Shown here: positions 52,576 through 60,913 of the stretch, one piece after another
Layout: each line of letters begins with the position of its first letter
How positions within the stretch are numbered: the first letter of the stretch is position 1
Origin: JAJFUB01 sp964622325
GTDB taxonomy: Bacteria > Armatimonadota > Zipacnadia > Zipacnadales > UBA11051
NCBI GenBank assembly: GCA_964622325.1
Contig: CAZUOJ010000002.1
Span: forward strand, 1-64,000
Direction: 5' to 3'
DNA length: 64,000 nt
The notes under the pieces: generated by a model
The model's input: only the letters and a program-made list of their open reading frames with translations
Databases searched by the model: none
Told to the model about the DNA's origin: nothing
Position numbers and translations under genes: made by a program

Positions 52576-53367
52576 ATGTCCAAGGCACAGGATGAGGGGC
52601 GGGCGTATGTGGAACAGATGCGGGCACGGGGCAAAAGCGATGCGGAAATTGAGCGGAGCTTAGCTCAAGCGGGCTGGAAGCCCGAGCAAATAGCGGCTGT
52701 GCTTGGACAGCCAGCTAATCTTTATGAAGCAGCCGCCCGCGGCAATGTGAATTACATTCATGAGCATTTCCGCCAGGGGGGCGATATGAATGTTCGGGGG
52801 CCGCTGGGCGAGCCCATTCATGCCGCAGCGGCCGCGGGCCATGCTGAGGCTGTCCAGGCGCTTATCCATTATGGCGCTGTCCTGCATCATCAGGGGCAAG
52901 AAGGAATGACTCCGTTGCATCTGGCGGCTGCGGGCGGCCACGAAGAAATCGTATGGATGCTTTTAGAGCGCCGCTGCGATGTGGATTTGCGGGATATGCA
53001 ACAGCGCACGCCTCTGCATGTAGCAGCCCAACATGGGCATGTCAATATTCTGGAGTTGCTTTTAGACAATGGCGCGGAATTGGATGCTGACGATAGCATG
53101 GGCCAGACGCCTACACAAATTGCCGTGAAAGCAGGCCAATTGGAGGCGGCGCGTTATCTGCTGGACAGAGGGGCAAATTTGGAACAAGTGGATGCGCGCG
53201 GCCAAAGCCTCCTGCACACAGCGGCGCAAACAGGCCGGGGGGACATTGTTCGGCTGCTGCTCAATCGTGGCGTGCCCATGCATATTCGGGATAACAATGG
53301 CCGTTCTGCCCTGGACGTAGCTGTGGGCGAAGCTAAAGAAATTTTGGCTGAATATATGGCGCGTTAA
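52576..53367 (+). CDS. Ankyrin-repeat protein
   Basis: 263 residues from ATG 52576, seven bases after AAAGGAGG; the in-frame upstream codons overlap the previous gene and are rejected. A helical N-terminal segment (~8-46, 'DAEIERSLAQAGWKPEQIAA', UBA-like) precedes about six ankyrin repeats ('GMTPLHLAAAGGHEEIVWML', 'QRTPLHVAAQHGHVNILELL', 'GQSLLHTAAQTGRGDIVRLL'). No signal peptide, so cytoplasmic. Ankyrin arrays bind proteins; the partner is unknown. It may be cotranscribed with the UROD-like gene. Confidence 0.92.
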   Translation: MSKAQDEGRAYVEQMRARGKSDAEIERSLAQAGWKPEQIAAVLGQPANLYEAAARGNVNYIHEHFRQGGDMNVRGPLGEPIHAAAAAGHAEAVQALIHYGAVLHHQGQEGMTPLHLAAAGGHEEIVWMLLERRCDVDLRDMQQRTPLHVAAQHGHVNILELLLDNGAELDADDSMGQTPTQIAVKAGQLEAARYLLDRGANLEQVDARGQSLLHTAAQTGRGDIVRLLLNRGVPMHIRDNNGRSALDVAVGEAKEILAEYMAR

Positions 53368-53850
53368 TATGTAGCGCCATTGGCCAAAGAAACAAAGCTC
53401 CCCTACAAATATGAGAATCCATAATTGCAACTGATATGAGCTAGTTGTCTGTGTAAACAGGCAAGAACATTTGCCCTGTAAACAAAAATCGCCCTTCGCA
53501 ATTCTTTAGCCCCCTGGGAGGCACAAGCCTTATACAAAAAGAAGCATGGCTTTGCCAGCTAGAGGCCTTAATGATTATTCCCCTAAGCCAGGAACAGCCT
53601 TTGCGGAAATTATCCCTTTTTAGCTGTTTGACGCTGTCAGCCAATATGTTTTATCCTTGATATAATCTGGCTTAGCCAGCTTCTTCTTTAAAGAAGCCCA
53701 AAACAATCAAGCGCGCTTTTATGCCGTTGAAGATTAAAATAAGGCACATATGCTCAGGGACATTGAATCATCGCCAAGCCAAATCACGCCCAAATTTCGC
53801 CATCCGCCCGAGAAATCATAAAACAAAAATAAAGCTAAAAAGGAACAATT
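53368..53850. other. Non-coding stretch with two palindromes near a TATAAT box
   Basis: 480 bases with no credible gene; a 67-codon minus frame looks random. TATAAT at 53661-53666 is followed at once by CTGGCTTAGCCAG (53667-53679, perfect) and CTTCTTTAAAGAAG (53683-53696, perfect). No -35 at proper spacing was found and no T run follows, so promoter/operator is more likely than terminator. AAGGAAC before the next ATG at 53851 is the ribosome site. Confidence 0.45.
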
Positions 53851-56223
53851 ATGAGGCTCAGGCTCTTTTTAATAGCAGGAGGCGCGTGGATGATAATGCT
53901 TGGCGGTGCCGCTTCAGCGGCGCCCATTATCCAGGGCGCTTTTCAAGCGAAGCGGACTATTGTGCTTTTGCCTACAGGCCCCACAACAGCGGCTATAGAG
54001 CTGAGCTATCCGGCTCATACAATTTCTCAGCCAGGGGAATTTGTGCAATGGCCTCTGTCTGTCATTTTGTCAGAGCCAGCCAGACATATCACATTATCTT
54101 TTTGGTGGGGCGATAGCTTTGTGGGCTCGACAGCAGGCTATCATTTCCTGCAAGTGCTGATTGGCGACAAAATCGTTTGGGAAAGTGATGTCGCAGGAGG
54201 AAGCACAAGCTTGCAATATGTGGAGATTCCAATTTCGGCTGCCTACGTGCCCGCCGCAGGCCAGCCTGTGATTGTAAGCTTTCGTGTCTATGAGAAGAAA
54301 TCAGTAACGAATTTCCCTGTGAATGTTTATGTGGGGGAGCCTACGCTGCATTGGGGCCGAAAAGCGATAAAGCTGCTCGAACGTATGCCCTTGCCGCAAA
54401 GCCTCCGTTGGCCCCCCGAGCGGCCGCTTGCTTCTCTTCCCGTAAACGGCGCTTGGGCGAAAGAAGCCAGCATCATTCAGCCCTGGGGCAAAACACAGAC
54501 TATAGCTGTTAAACAGGCTTCAGAATGGGCGTCGCGATTTGCCCAAGAGCACGGCTTTTCGGCGATTATTCTGCTTCCCCCAGCAGCTCATAATGCTATT
54601 ACAGCCAGCGCCGAACATATTTCGGAAGAGGAATTTCAGCAAGCGCTAGCCCTGTATCGCCAGGCCGGCTTGCGCCTGATTTTGTATTCATCCATTATGC
54701 ATAAGGGCCATGATCCTCAATGGCAATTCGGCGCGCTGGCCCAAACACATCCCGAATGGGCGATGAGGGATCCGTTGGGGCAGACGATTAATTTGTACGG
54801 ACAGCCCTGGCTTTGCCCCTCAACAGGCGCGCTGGAAGCGACAATTGCTTACACACAGCGCATTGTCCAGGCCTATGATGCCGATGCTGTGATGCTGGAC
54901 AATAATGAATTTATGTATACAGAAGGCGGCCGCTGGACATGTTATTGTGCTTCCTGTCAGCAAAAATGGCGCCAATATCTGCAGGAGCGTTTTGGCGCAA
55001 AGCCCATTCCCGGCACAAATCTGCATCCCGCCAAAGCCGCCATTCCGCAAGCAGAAGAGGAGCCTTTATGGGGGCTCTGGCTGAGCTTCCGCAAGCGTAT
55101 CTGGGCCGAGGCCTGTGAGCTTTATCGCCAGAGGCTGCGAAAAGTGAAGCCAGATATTGTCGTGCTGGCCAATACGCAATATGCCTATAGCTCCGGCGTT
55201 TTAGCTGTGGATCAGCAATACGAACATCTGGATGCTGTATTGAGCGAATCGCGGGGAAATAGTCCGCGACAAATGGCGGCGAAAATGCTTTTAGGACGGG
55301 CTTTATCACACGGACGGCCGCTTTGGAATTATATAGGCACATTTGACGAAAAAGATTACAAATTGCTGCGAAAGCCGGAAGCAATTGCCGGCTTATGCGC
55401 TGCCAGTATAGCTGGGGGAGCGAATCCCTGGATTGTCTTTTATGGCTTTACAGGCGCTGAAAATCAGTCTTCCCTGGAGATATTGCAGCGTTATAATCAG
55501 TTTTGGCGAAAACAGGCAAATATTTTAGGCGATAGTGAGCTTGGCGGCGACATCGGCTATCTTTTTTCCACGGAAAGCCGAGATTTGCTTAAAACGCCAT
55601 TGCTGGCGCCTGTACTGGAGGCGTTGATTGCTGCAGGCACGCCCATTCGCCCCTTGCGTGATGCGCCTGCGCTTACGGCAGAAAGCCTTCAAGGCGTGCG
55701 GATGTTGCTGGCTATCCACAATCCTTGTCTTTATGAGGCTACAGCTAAACGGCTTGCTTCCTGGATCCGTTCCGGCGGCACGCTTGTTATTTCTCCCGAA
55801 ACAGGCTGGCGGGATGAATATGGGCGCTGGCGGCCGCGTTCTCTTATTCTGCTTAATTTACAGCTTAAACAGATGGCTCCTGGACAAAGCCGCAAAATAG
55901 GACGGGGCAAAATTATTTGTGTTGCCGATGAAAACGAAGTTCTGGAGCTTGTGCGAAAATTGAATAGGCCCGTTGTCACGGCGCAAACGCCTGTGGGCGT
56001 CTTTTATCATCGTTCACGCCAGGGGCAGATGATTATAGCTGTATTAGGCTTGGAAAGAGAAATAGGAAAAATTTTGTTGAAAGTGCCGCCTCACAGCACG
56101 AGGGCGGAGCTGTACAGGCCTGGCGCCGGCACGCCCCAGCCGTTGTCTATTCACAAGCAAGCTAACGAAGCCTATGTTGCCGGGGATATTCCCGAACGGC
56201 TGGGGCTTGTGATGTGTTATTAG
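53851..56223 (+). CDS. Secreted GH42-like glycoside hydrolase
   Basis: 790 residues with a signal peptide (MRLRLFLIAGGAWMIMLGGA, cut near ASAAP). Residues ~25-165 are a beta-sandwich ('QFVQWPLSVIL'-like jelly roll). The TIM barrel (~220-580) has 'EEFQQALALYRQAGLRLILY', 'AYDADAVMLDNNEFMYTEGG', then a Cys pair 'WTCYCASCQQKWRQYLQERF' resembling the Zn cluster of GH42 enzymes. The C-terminal ~190 residues resemble the beta-galactosidase trimerisation/GATase-like domain ('ASWIRSGGTLVISPETGW') and a final beta module. Substrate unknown. Transcribed alone or with the MoxR operon 111 bases on. Confidence 0.78.
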   Translation: MRLRLFLIAGGAWMIMLGGAASAAPIIQGAFQAKRTIVLLPTGPTTAAIELSYPAHTISQPGEFVQWPLSVILSEPARHITLSFWWGDSFVGSTAGYHFLQVLIGDKIVWESDVAGGSTSLQYVEIPISAAYVPAAGQPVIVSFRVYEKKSVTNFPVNVYVGEPTLHWGRKAIKLLERMPLPQSLRWPPERPLASLPVNGAWAKEASIIQPWGKTQTIAVKQASEWASRFAQEHGFSAIILLPPAAHNAITASAEHISEEEFQQALALYRQAGLRLILYSSIMHKGHDPQWQFGALAQTHPEWAMRDPLGQTINLYGQPWLCPSTGALEATIAYTQRIVQAYDADAVMLDNNEFMYTEGGRWTCYCASCQQKWRQYLQERFGAKPIPGTNLHPAKAAIPQAEEEPLWGLWLSFRKRIWAEACELYRQRLRKVKPDIVVLANTQYAYSSGVLAVDQQYEHLDAVLSESRGNSPRQMAAKMLLGRALSHGRPLWNYIGTFDEKDYKLLRKPEAIAGLCAASIAGGANPWIVFYGFTGAENQSSLEILQRYNQFWRKQANILGDSELGGDIGYLFSTESRDLLKTPLLAPVLEALIAAGTPIRPLRDAPALTAESLQGVRMLLAIHNPCLYEATAKRLASWIRSGGTLVISPETGWRDEYGRWRPRSLILLNLQLKQMAPGQSRKIGRGKIICVADENEVLELVRKLNRPVVTAQTPVGVFYHRSRQGQMIIAVLGLEREIGKILLKVPPHSTRAELYRPGAGTPQPLSIHKQANEAYVAGDIPERLGLVMCY

Positions 56224-56334
56224 TTAAAAGCGCGCGGCGGCTGAACGACTAATAGGAGAGAGTCAGTTTATTCACGTTTGAGAGGATATTTAATTTTCCG
56301 TTTTGCATTCCATTTTACAAACGAAGGAGAAAGG

Positions 56335-57276
56335 ATGGATCATCTTACAGCAGCAGCTCTGTGTCGTCGTCTTATCGAAAATATTGAAACAGTCATTTTT
56401 GGCAAAAGGGAAGTTGTGGAGCGGACGCTTGTAGCGCTCCTTGCCGGCGGACACATTCTGATTGAGGATGTGCCCGGCGTAGGGAAAACAATGCTGGCGC
56501 GGGCGCTGGCGCGCAGCATTGGCTGTCAATTTAGCCGCATTCAATTTACGCCGGATTTGCTGCCTTCCGATATCACTGGCGTATATATTTATGATCAAAA
56601 AACAAGCGAATTTCGCTTTCGGCCGGGCCCCGTTTTTACTAATATTCTGCTCGCAGACGAAATCAATCGTGCCACGCCGCGCACACAATCGGCGTTGCTG
56701 GAGGCGATGGAGGAGCGACAAGTGACTGTCGATGGCGTCACACATCCTTTGCCGCGGCCTTTTATGGTTTTGGGAACAGAAAATCCCATTGAATATGAGG
56801 GCGTTTATCCCCTGCCCGAGTCGCAGCTGGATCGCTTTTTGATTCGGGAAAGCATTGGCTATCCGGAACGAGAGGCGGAAAAGCGCGTTGTGGCTGAGCA
56901 GCTTTTGCAGCATCCGATCGAGCGTTTGGAGCCTGTGATTGCAGCCGAGGAAGTGCTGGCTATTCAACAGACAGTAGCTCAATGTTATATTTCCGAAACA
57001 TTATACGATTATGTGCTCAACATTGTGGAAGCGACGAGACAAACAGAAAAATTATATTTAGGCGCCAGTCCGCGGGGGACATTAGCATTAATTCGTTGTG
57101 CGCAGGCGCTGGCGACAATCCGCGGGCGGGATTATGTGGAGCCAGATGATGTGAAGCAATTGGCGGTGCCGACGCTGGCGCATAGAGTGTTGCTTTCTTC
57201 AGAAGCGCGGATCAGCGATCTGCCAGCGGCTCAGATTATTGCGGAGCTGTTGGATCAGATTCCTGTGCCTGTCTAA
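56335..57276 (+). CDS. MoxR family AAA+ ATPase
   Basis: 313 residues from ATG 56335, after GAAGGAGAAAGG. Walker A 'LIEDVPGVGKTMLARALAR', Walker B 'NILLADEINRATPRTQSALL', sensor and arginine finger 'FMVLGTENPIEYEGVYPLPE' are all present, then the C-terminal lid ('GASPRGTLALIRCAQALAT'). MoxR ATPases act as chaperones that insert cofactors or assemble complexes, and typically precede DUF58 and transglutaminase genes as here. The neighbours continue the operon. Confidence 0.95.
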   Translation: MDHLTAAALCRRLIENIETVIFGKREVVERTLVALLAGGHILIEDVPGVGKTMLARALARSIGCQFSRIQFTPDLLPSDITGVYIYDQKTSEFRFRPGPVFTNILLADEINRATPRTQSALLEAMEERQVTVDGVTHPLPRPFMVLGTENPIEYEGVYPLPESQLDRFLIRESIGYPEREAEKRVVAEQLLQHPIERLEPVIAAEEVLAIQQTVAQCYISETLYDYVLNIVEATRQTEKLYLGASPRGTLALIRCAQALATIRGRDYVEPDDVKQLAVPTLAHRVLLSSEARISDLPAAQIIAELLDQIPVPV

Positions 57277-57371
57277 TGCTTCGGCGAGAGGAAAGACGAA
57301 ACATTGTAGTTTGACAAATAGCCCGGGGCTTTTTGAAGCGTTGAGTCCTAATTTGCTTGCGTAGGCAAACA

Positions 57372-58625
57372 ATGTCACGGAATTTAAAGATATTTAGTGG
57401 GGCGGCTGTGATATTTTATCTTGTCGGCGCAATGAATGATGCGGCGGCTGTATATGTTTTGGCAGGCATATGTGTGGCGGTCATTGCTGGCTGCTATTGG
57501 CTTTCGCGGATGGCTGTGGGCGGGCTGGATATAGAGATGGATCTTCCCTACACAGAAATTCCAGCGGGCACGAAGGCTGTTTGGGAAGTCCGTTTGCAAA
57601 ATAAGAGCTTTTTTGCGCGTCCAGAGGCGATTGTGCGTGTGCCGATGCGCAATCTGACAATTCCCGAAGTGGCAGAACAATATCATTTTGTATTGCCCGC
57701 AACAGCTCCTGGCGCCCAAATTGAGGCTGCAGCAGAAATTAATATTCCAATGCGGGGCGTGTGGGAAATAGGCCCGGCGCAATTAACAGGCACAGATCCT
57801 TTGGGAATGTTTACACGCCGGGGGCCGCAATCTGCTGTCAGTCGTTTGTTAGCTTTGCCGCCAATCATAGACATTCCCTGGATTTGGCGTCGGCAATTGT
57901 TATCGCCGGCGGCGAGGATTCTCAGCGGCGCACGGGCGCGGCAGGGCGGAGAATTCTGGGGCGTGCGTCCGCATGAGCCAGGCGATGAATTGCGTCATGT
58001 GCACTGGAAAGCGACGGCGCGCCGCGGCGATCTTGTTGTCAAGGAATACGCCAAAAGCCGGGAGCTGTCAGTTCTTGTTTGGCTGGATTTAAGTCGCGCC
58101 AGCCTCGTTGGCTTTGGCGCCCATTCCAGCCTGGAAATGTCGCTTTCTCTGGCAGCTTCGTTGCTCGTGGCCTTTCAGCAAATGGATCAAGCCGTTGCGC
58201 TTGTGGGACAGGGCTTGCCGCCGTTATTAGCGACGCCGAGCCGCGGCCAGACGGCCATAGCGCGCCTTTTGCGCGCTTTAGCAGTCGTTCAGGCAATTGA
58301 GGAGCCTTCTTTTGCGGAGCTGCTTTTTACACAAACGCAAGAGACGCCGCTCGGGCACACAAATTTTGTCATCACAACAGGGATCGAAGCGGGCTTGGCC
58401 AAGGCTATCCTGTCGTTGGCCGAATATGGCGCGCCTTTGCGCTGCTTTTTATTAGCTCCCGATAATTTCCTCACACAAGAGCAACGGGCGAAACAAGAAC
58501 GGCTGGCTTCCTATCTGCAGCAAAAAGGGATAACAGTGGCCATCGGCCGCTCTCCTGCCCAGCTGCGGGAGACAATCCAGAGCCTGGCCCAAGCAGCGGA
58601 ACTTTATCAGATAGCACGACAATGA
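57372..58625 (+). CDS. DUF58 domain membrane protein
   Basis: 417 residues from ATG 57372. Two N-terminal hydrophobic segments (~6-45), then a beta-rich extracytoplasmic-type region, and the DUF58 signature 'GGEFWGVRPHEPGDELRHVH' followed by 'WKATARRGDLVVKEYAKSRE'. A von Willebrand-like fold ends the protein. DUF58 proteins work with MoxR ATPases in unknown assembly. The stop overlaps the start of the transglutaminase gene (ATGA). Confidence 0.93.
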   Translation: MSRNLKIFSGAAVIFYLVGAMNDAAAVYVLAGICVAVIAGCYWLSRMAVGGLDIEMDLPYTEIPAGTKAVWEVRLQNKSFFARPEAIVRVPMRNLTIPEVAEQYHFVLPATAPGAQIEAAAEINIPMRGVWEIGPAQLTGTDPLGMFTRRGPQSAVSRLLALPPIIDIPWIWRRQLLSPAARILSGARARQGGEFWGVRPHEPGDELRHVHWKATARRGDLVVKEYAKSRELSVLVWLDLSRASLVGFGAHSSLEMSLSLAASLLVAFQQMDQAVALVGQGLPPLLATPSRGQTAIARLLRALAVVQAIEEPSFAELLFTQTQETPLGHTNFVITTGIEAGLAKAILSLAEYGAPLRCFLLAPDNFLTQEQRAKQERLASYLQQKGITVAIGRSPAQLRETIQSLAQAAELYQIARQ

Positions 58626-60772
58626 GCACTTTGGACGTTGTAGAACAACGATTGCAGCGGATTGCAGCCTTTTTCCGCTTGCCCTATGCGCCTTATGATC
58701 CACAGGAAGCAATAGAGCAAGAGGGAGAAGGCGCCTGGCGCCGTTTGAGCTTCTATGCCTGGCTGATGATGTATGCTTCTCTTGTCGCCACAGGGACATT
58801 AATTCCCCATTGGCCTTTGATTATTTTTTTGGCGCTGCTTTTGGCGGCGGCTGGGCATATCTCATATCGTTTGCATTTCCGGGCTGGGGCGCGTTTGCTT
58901 GTCAACTGGCTTACATTTGCCCTCGCGCTGATGTTAGGCCCGTTTTTCTTGGGATATTTCTGGCCCTTACGCGAAGGGCTTATCGAAAGCGAAAATGTCC
59001 AATTTATAGGCTTTCTTGTGCTGTGTTTTATGTGGATTACGGCTTTTCGTGCTTTTGCTTTGCGCACTGTGCGGGATCTCGTGGAAACGATATTGCCCTG
59101 CGGCTCCATCATATTGCTGGCGCTCGTTGTGGCGCCTACGCCAATTGTTTTAGGCTGTCTGGCTGTAACTGTGATGAGCGTTTTGGCTTTGCTCACAGCC
59201 GAACAAAGAATTATCCATCAACGGGAATATCTTCCGGTGCAGCAGCTCAAGCAAAGCCGCAAAAGTCGGCGCGGGGGCTTTTTATATTCTTGGCCAGCGC
59301 TATACATTCTTGTGTTGCTGGTGGCTGTCTTCGTGGCGTGGGCGGCGGCGCATACAGAACTTTCCGGGTCGTGGGCAGACAATTTGCGTTTCCGTTTGGC
59401 CATGAGAATTGCTCGCTGGCTCATGCCGCGGGAAAGCGCTGTGTTGCCCGATCCAGCCATCCGCGTCGCAATGCTGGATAGCTGGCCTGACAGCAATCGC
59501 GTTGTGTTTACAGTACGCACGAAACAGCCGGGGAATTATCGGCTGATTGTCTATCACACATATACAGGCAGCTGGTGGCTGGCGGATCGCCGCCATAATC
59601 GCTTAGCGGAGCGTGCGTTCGGGGGCTGGAATATCCCTATGGATGGGGCCGGAGCGTCGCGGCAGGGCGCCGCGCGGATTGAGCAGCATTTTACAGTACA
59701 TCGAGCGTTGATGGGCACAATTCCCTCTTTATTTTGTCCTGTGCGCGTGGAAGGCGTTCGAGATCGCGTGCGTTATGATCGAGATCATATTCTCCATATT
59801 TCGCGCCATGTGCGGCCAGGCGACACCTTTACAGTGATTTCCTACACACAGCCCCTAGTGCCCTTAAAGCGCCCTGATATATCCATTGATCCAAAAAGGC
59901 TGCAAGATGATTTGCAGCTTCCGGCATTTTTGCCCGCGCGGATACGTGAATACGCGCAACGCATTACAGCTCAAGCGAAGACGCCTTATGAGAAAGTGCA
60001 CGCTATCGAGCTGGAATTGATGTGGAATTACGAATACGCTCTGTCCGTGCCCCGCGCCTGGAATCAGGATTATGTAGATCATTTCTTATTTACGACAAAG
60101 AGAGGCTTTTGCCTGCATTTTGCGAGCGCTATGGTCGTATTGTGCCGCTGTATCGGGATGCCGGCACGGCTTGTATCGGGATTTTTGCCGGGTGAAGAAG
60201 CCACGGAGGATCCCGATTTTTACACAGTCCGGGAAAAAGACGCCCATGCATGGGCAGAAGTGTATTTTCCCGGCGCGGGCTGGATTGCTTTCGATCCAAC
60301 GCCTCCGGCACGCGAAGAGCCCAATCGTCTGGCGAAAGCCTGGCAGGAGATAGCTGCGGCGGCGCAATCAGCGCCTCGTCAGCTGGCGGATTTTGGGCGA
60401 CAATATTGGCTTTCGGCAGCCCTTGCCGGAATAGGGATGCTGGGATTGTGGCTGGCAGTGCGATGGGAAAGAAAACAGCGGATTTGGCCTTTATGGCGCG
60501 GCTCAGAGCCTTTGAGCCGCATTGTCCGTGCCTATTTGGGGCTGCGTAAACTTTTACATAATTATGGGCTTGCCGAGAATCCAAGCAGAACGCCGCGCGA
60601 GATTTTGAGCCAGCTGCCATCGGCTGTTAAGCCGTTGGAAGCGGAAATCACGGCTCTTACGGAAAGCTATCTTAAAGCGCGCTATGGACGCCTGCCCGCT
60701 TCACAGGCAGAAGCCCTAGCGGCCGAGAAAATGTGGCGCATTATACAGCAGCGAATGCGGCGCCGCATGTAA
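58622..60772 (+). CDS. TgpA-type transmembrane transglutaminase-like protein
   Basis: 716 residues. Seven or so N-terminal helices (residues ~40-240, DUF3488-like) precede a periplasmic domain with the transglutaminase core: 'TTKRGFCLHFASAMVVLCRC' (Cys497), 'EKDAHAWAEVYFPGAGW' (His542) and 'IAFDPTPP' (Asp558). One helix (~600-620, 'WLSAALAGIGMLGLWLAVRW') and a cytoplasmic DUF4129-like tail follow. TgpA is a periplasmic transglutaminase in Pseudomonas; substrate here unknown. It is the third cistron of the moxR operon. Confidence 0.92.
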   Translation: MSTLDVVEQRLQRIAAFFRLPYAPYDPQEAIEQEGEGAWRRLSFYAWLMMYASLVATGTLIPHWPLIIFLALLLAAAGHISYRLHFRAGARLLVNWLTFALALMLGPFFLGYFWPLREGLIESENVQFIGFLVLCFMWITAFRAFALRTVRDLVETILPCGSIILLALVVAPTPIVLGCLAVTVMSVLALLTAEQRIIHQREYLPVQQLKQSRKSRRGGFLYSWPALYILVLLVAVFVAWAAAHTELSGSWADNLRFRLAMRIARWLMPRESAVLPDPAIRVAMLDSWPDSNRVVFTVRTKQPGNYRLIVYHTYTGSWWLADRRHNRLAERAFGGWNIPMDGAGASRQGAARIEQHFTVHRALMGTIPSLFCPVRVEGVRDRVRYDRDHILHISRHVRPGDTFTVISYTQPLVPLKRPDISIDPKRLQDDLQLPAFLPARIREYAQRITAQAKTPYEKVHAIELELMWNYEYALSVPRAWNQDYVDHFLFTTKRGFCLHFASAMVVLCRCIGMPARLVSGFLPGEEATEDPDFYTVREKDAHAWAEVYFPGAGWIAFDPTPPAREEPNRLAKAWQEIAAAAQSAPRQLADFGRQYWLSAALAGIGMLGLWLAVRWERKQRIWPLWRGSEPLSRIVRAYLGLRKLLHNYGLAENPSRTPREILSQLPSAVKPLEAEITALTESYLKARYGRLPASQAEALAAEKMWRIIQQRMRRRM

Positions 60773-60913
60773 CATTTTCCCTCTTTTCCTTATCGCAAAT
60801 TAAGGCTTTTGTTTGTCTTTTGTTTTGGACAGAAGAAACTGTTTTTTTGAAGAGCTTTCTAAAACAGAAGGGGGCGTAATACATTCTTTGTTTGAGGCGG
60901 AGGCCAAAAACAA

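Noticed and set aside
53441..53644. A 67-codon minus frame in the 53.4-53.8 kb gap
   Set aside because: Random-looking composition, no ribosome site; the area has palindromes and an apparent -10 box instead.
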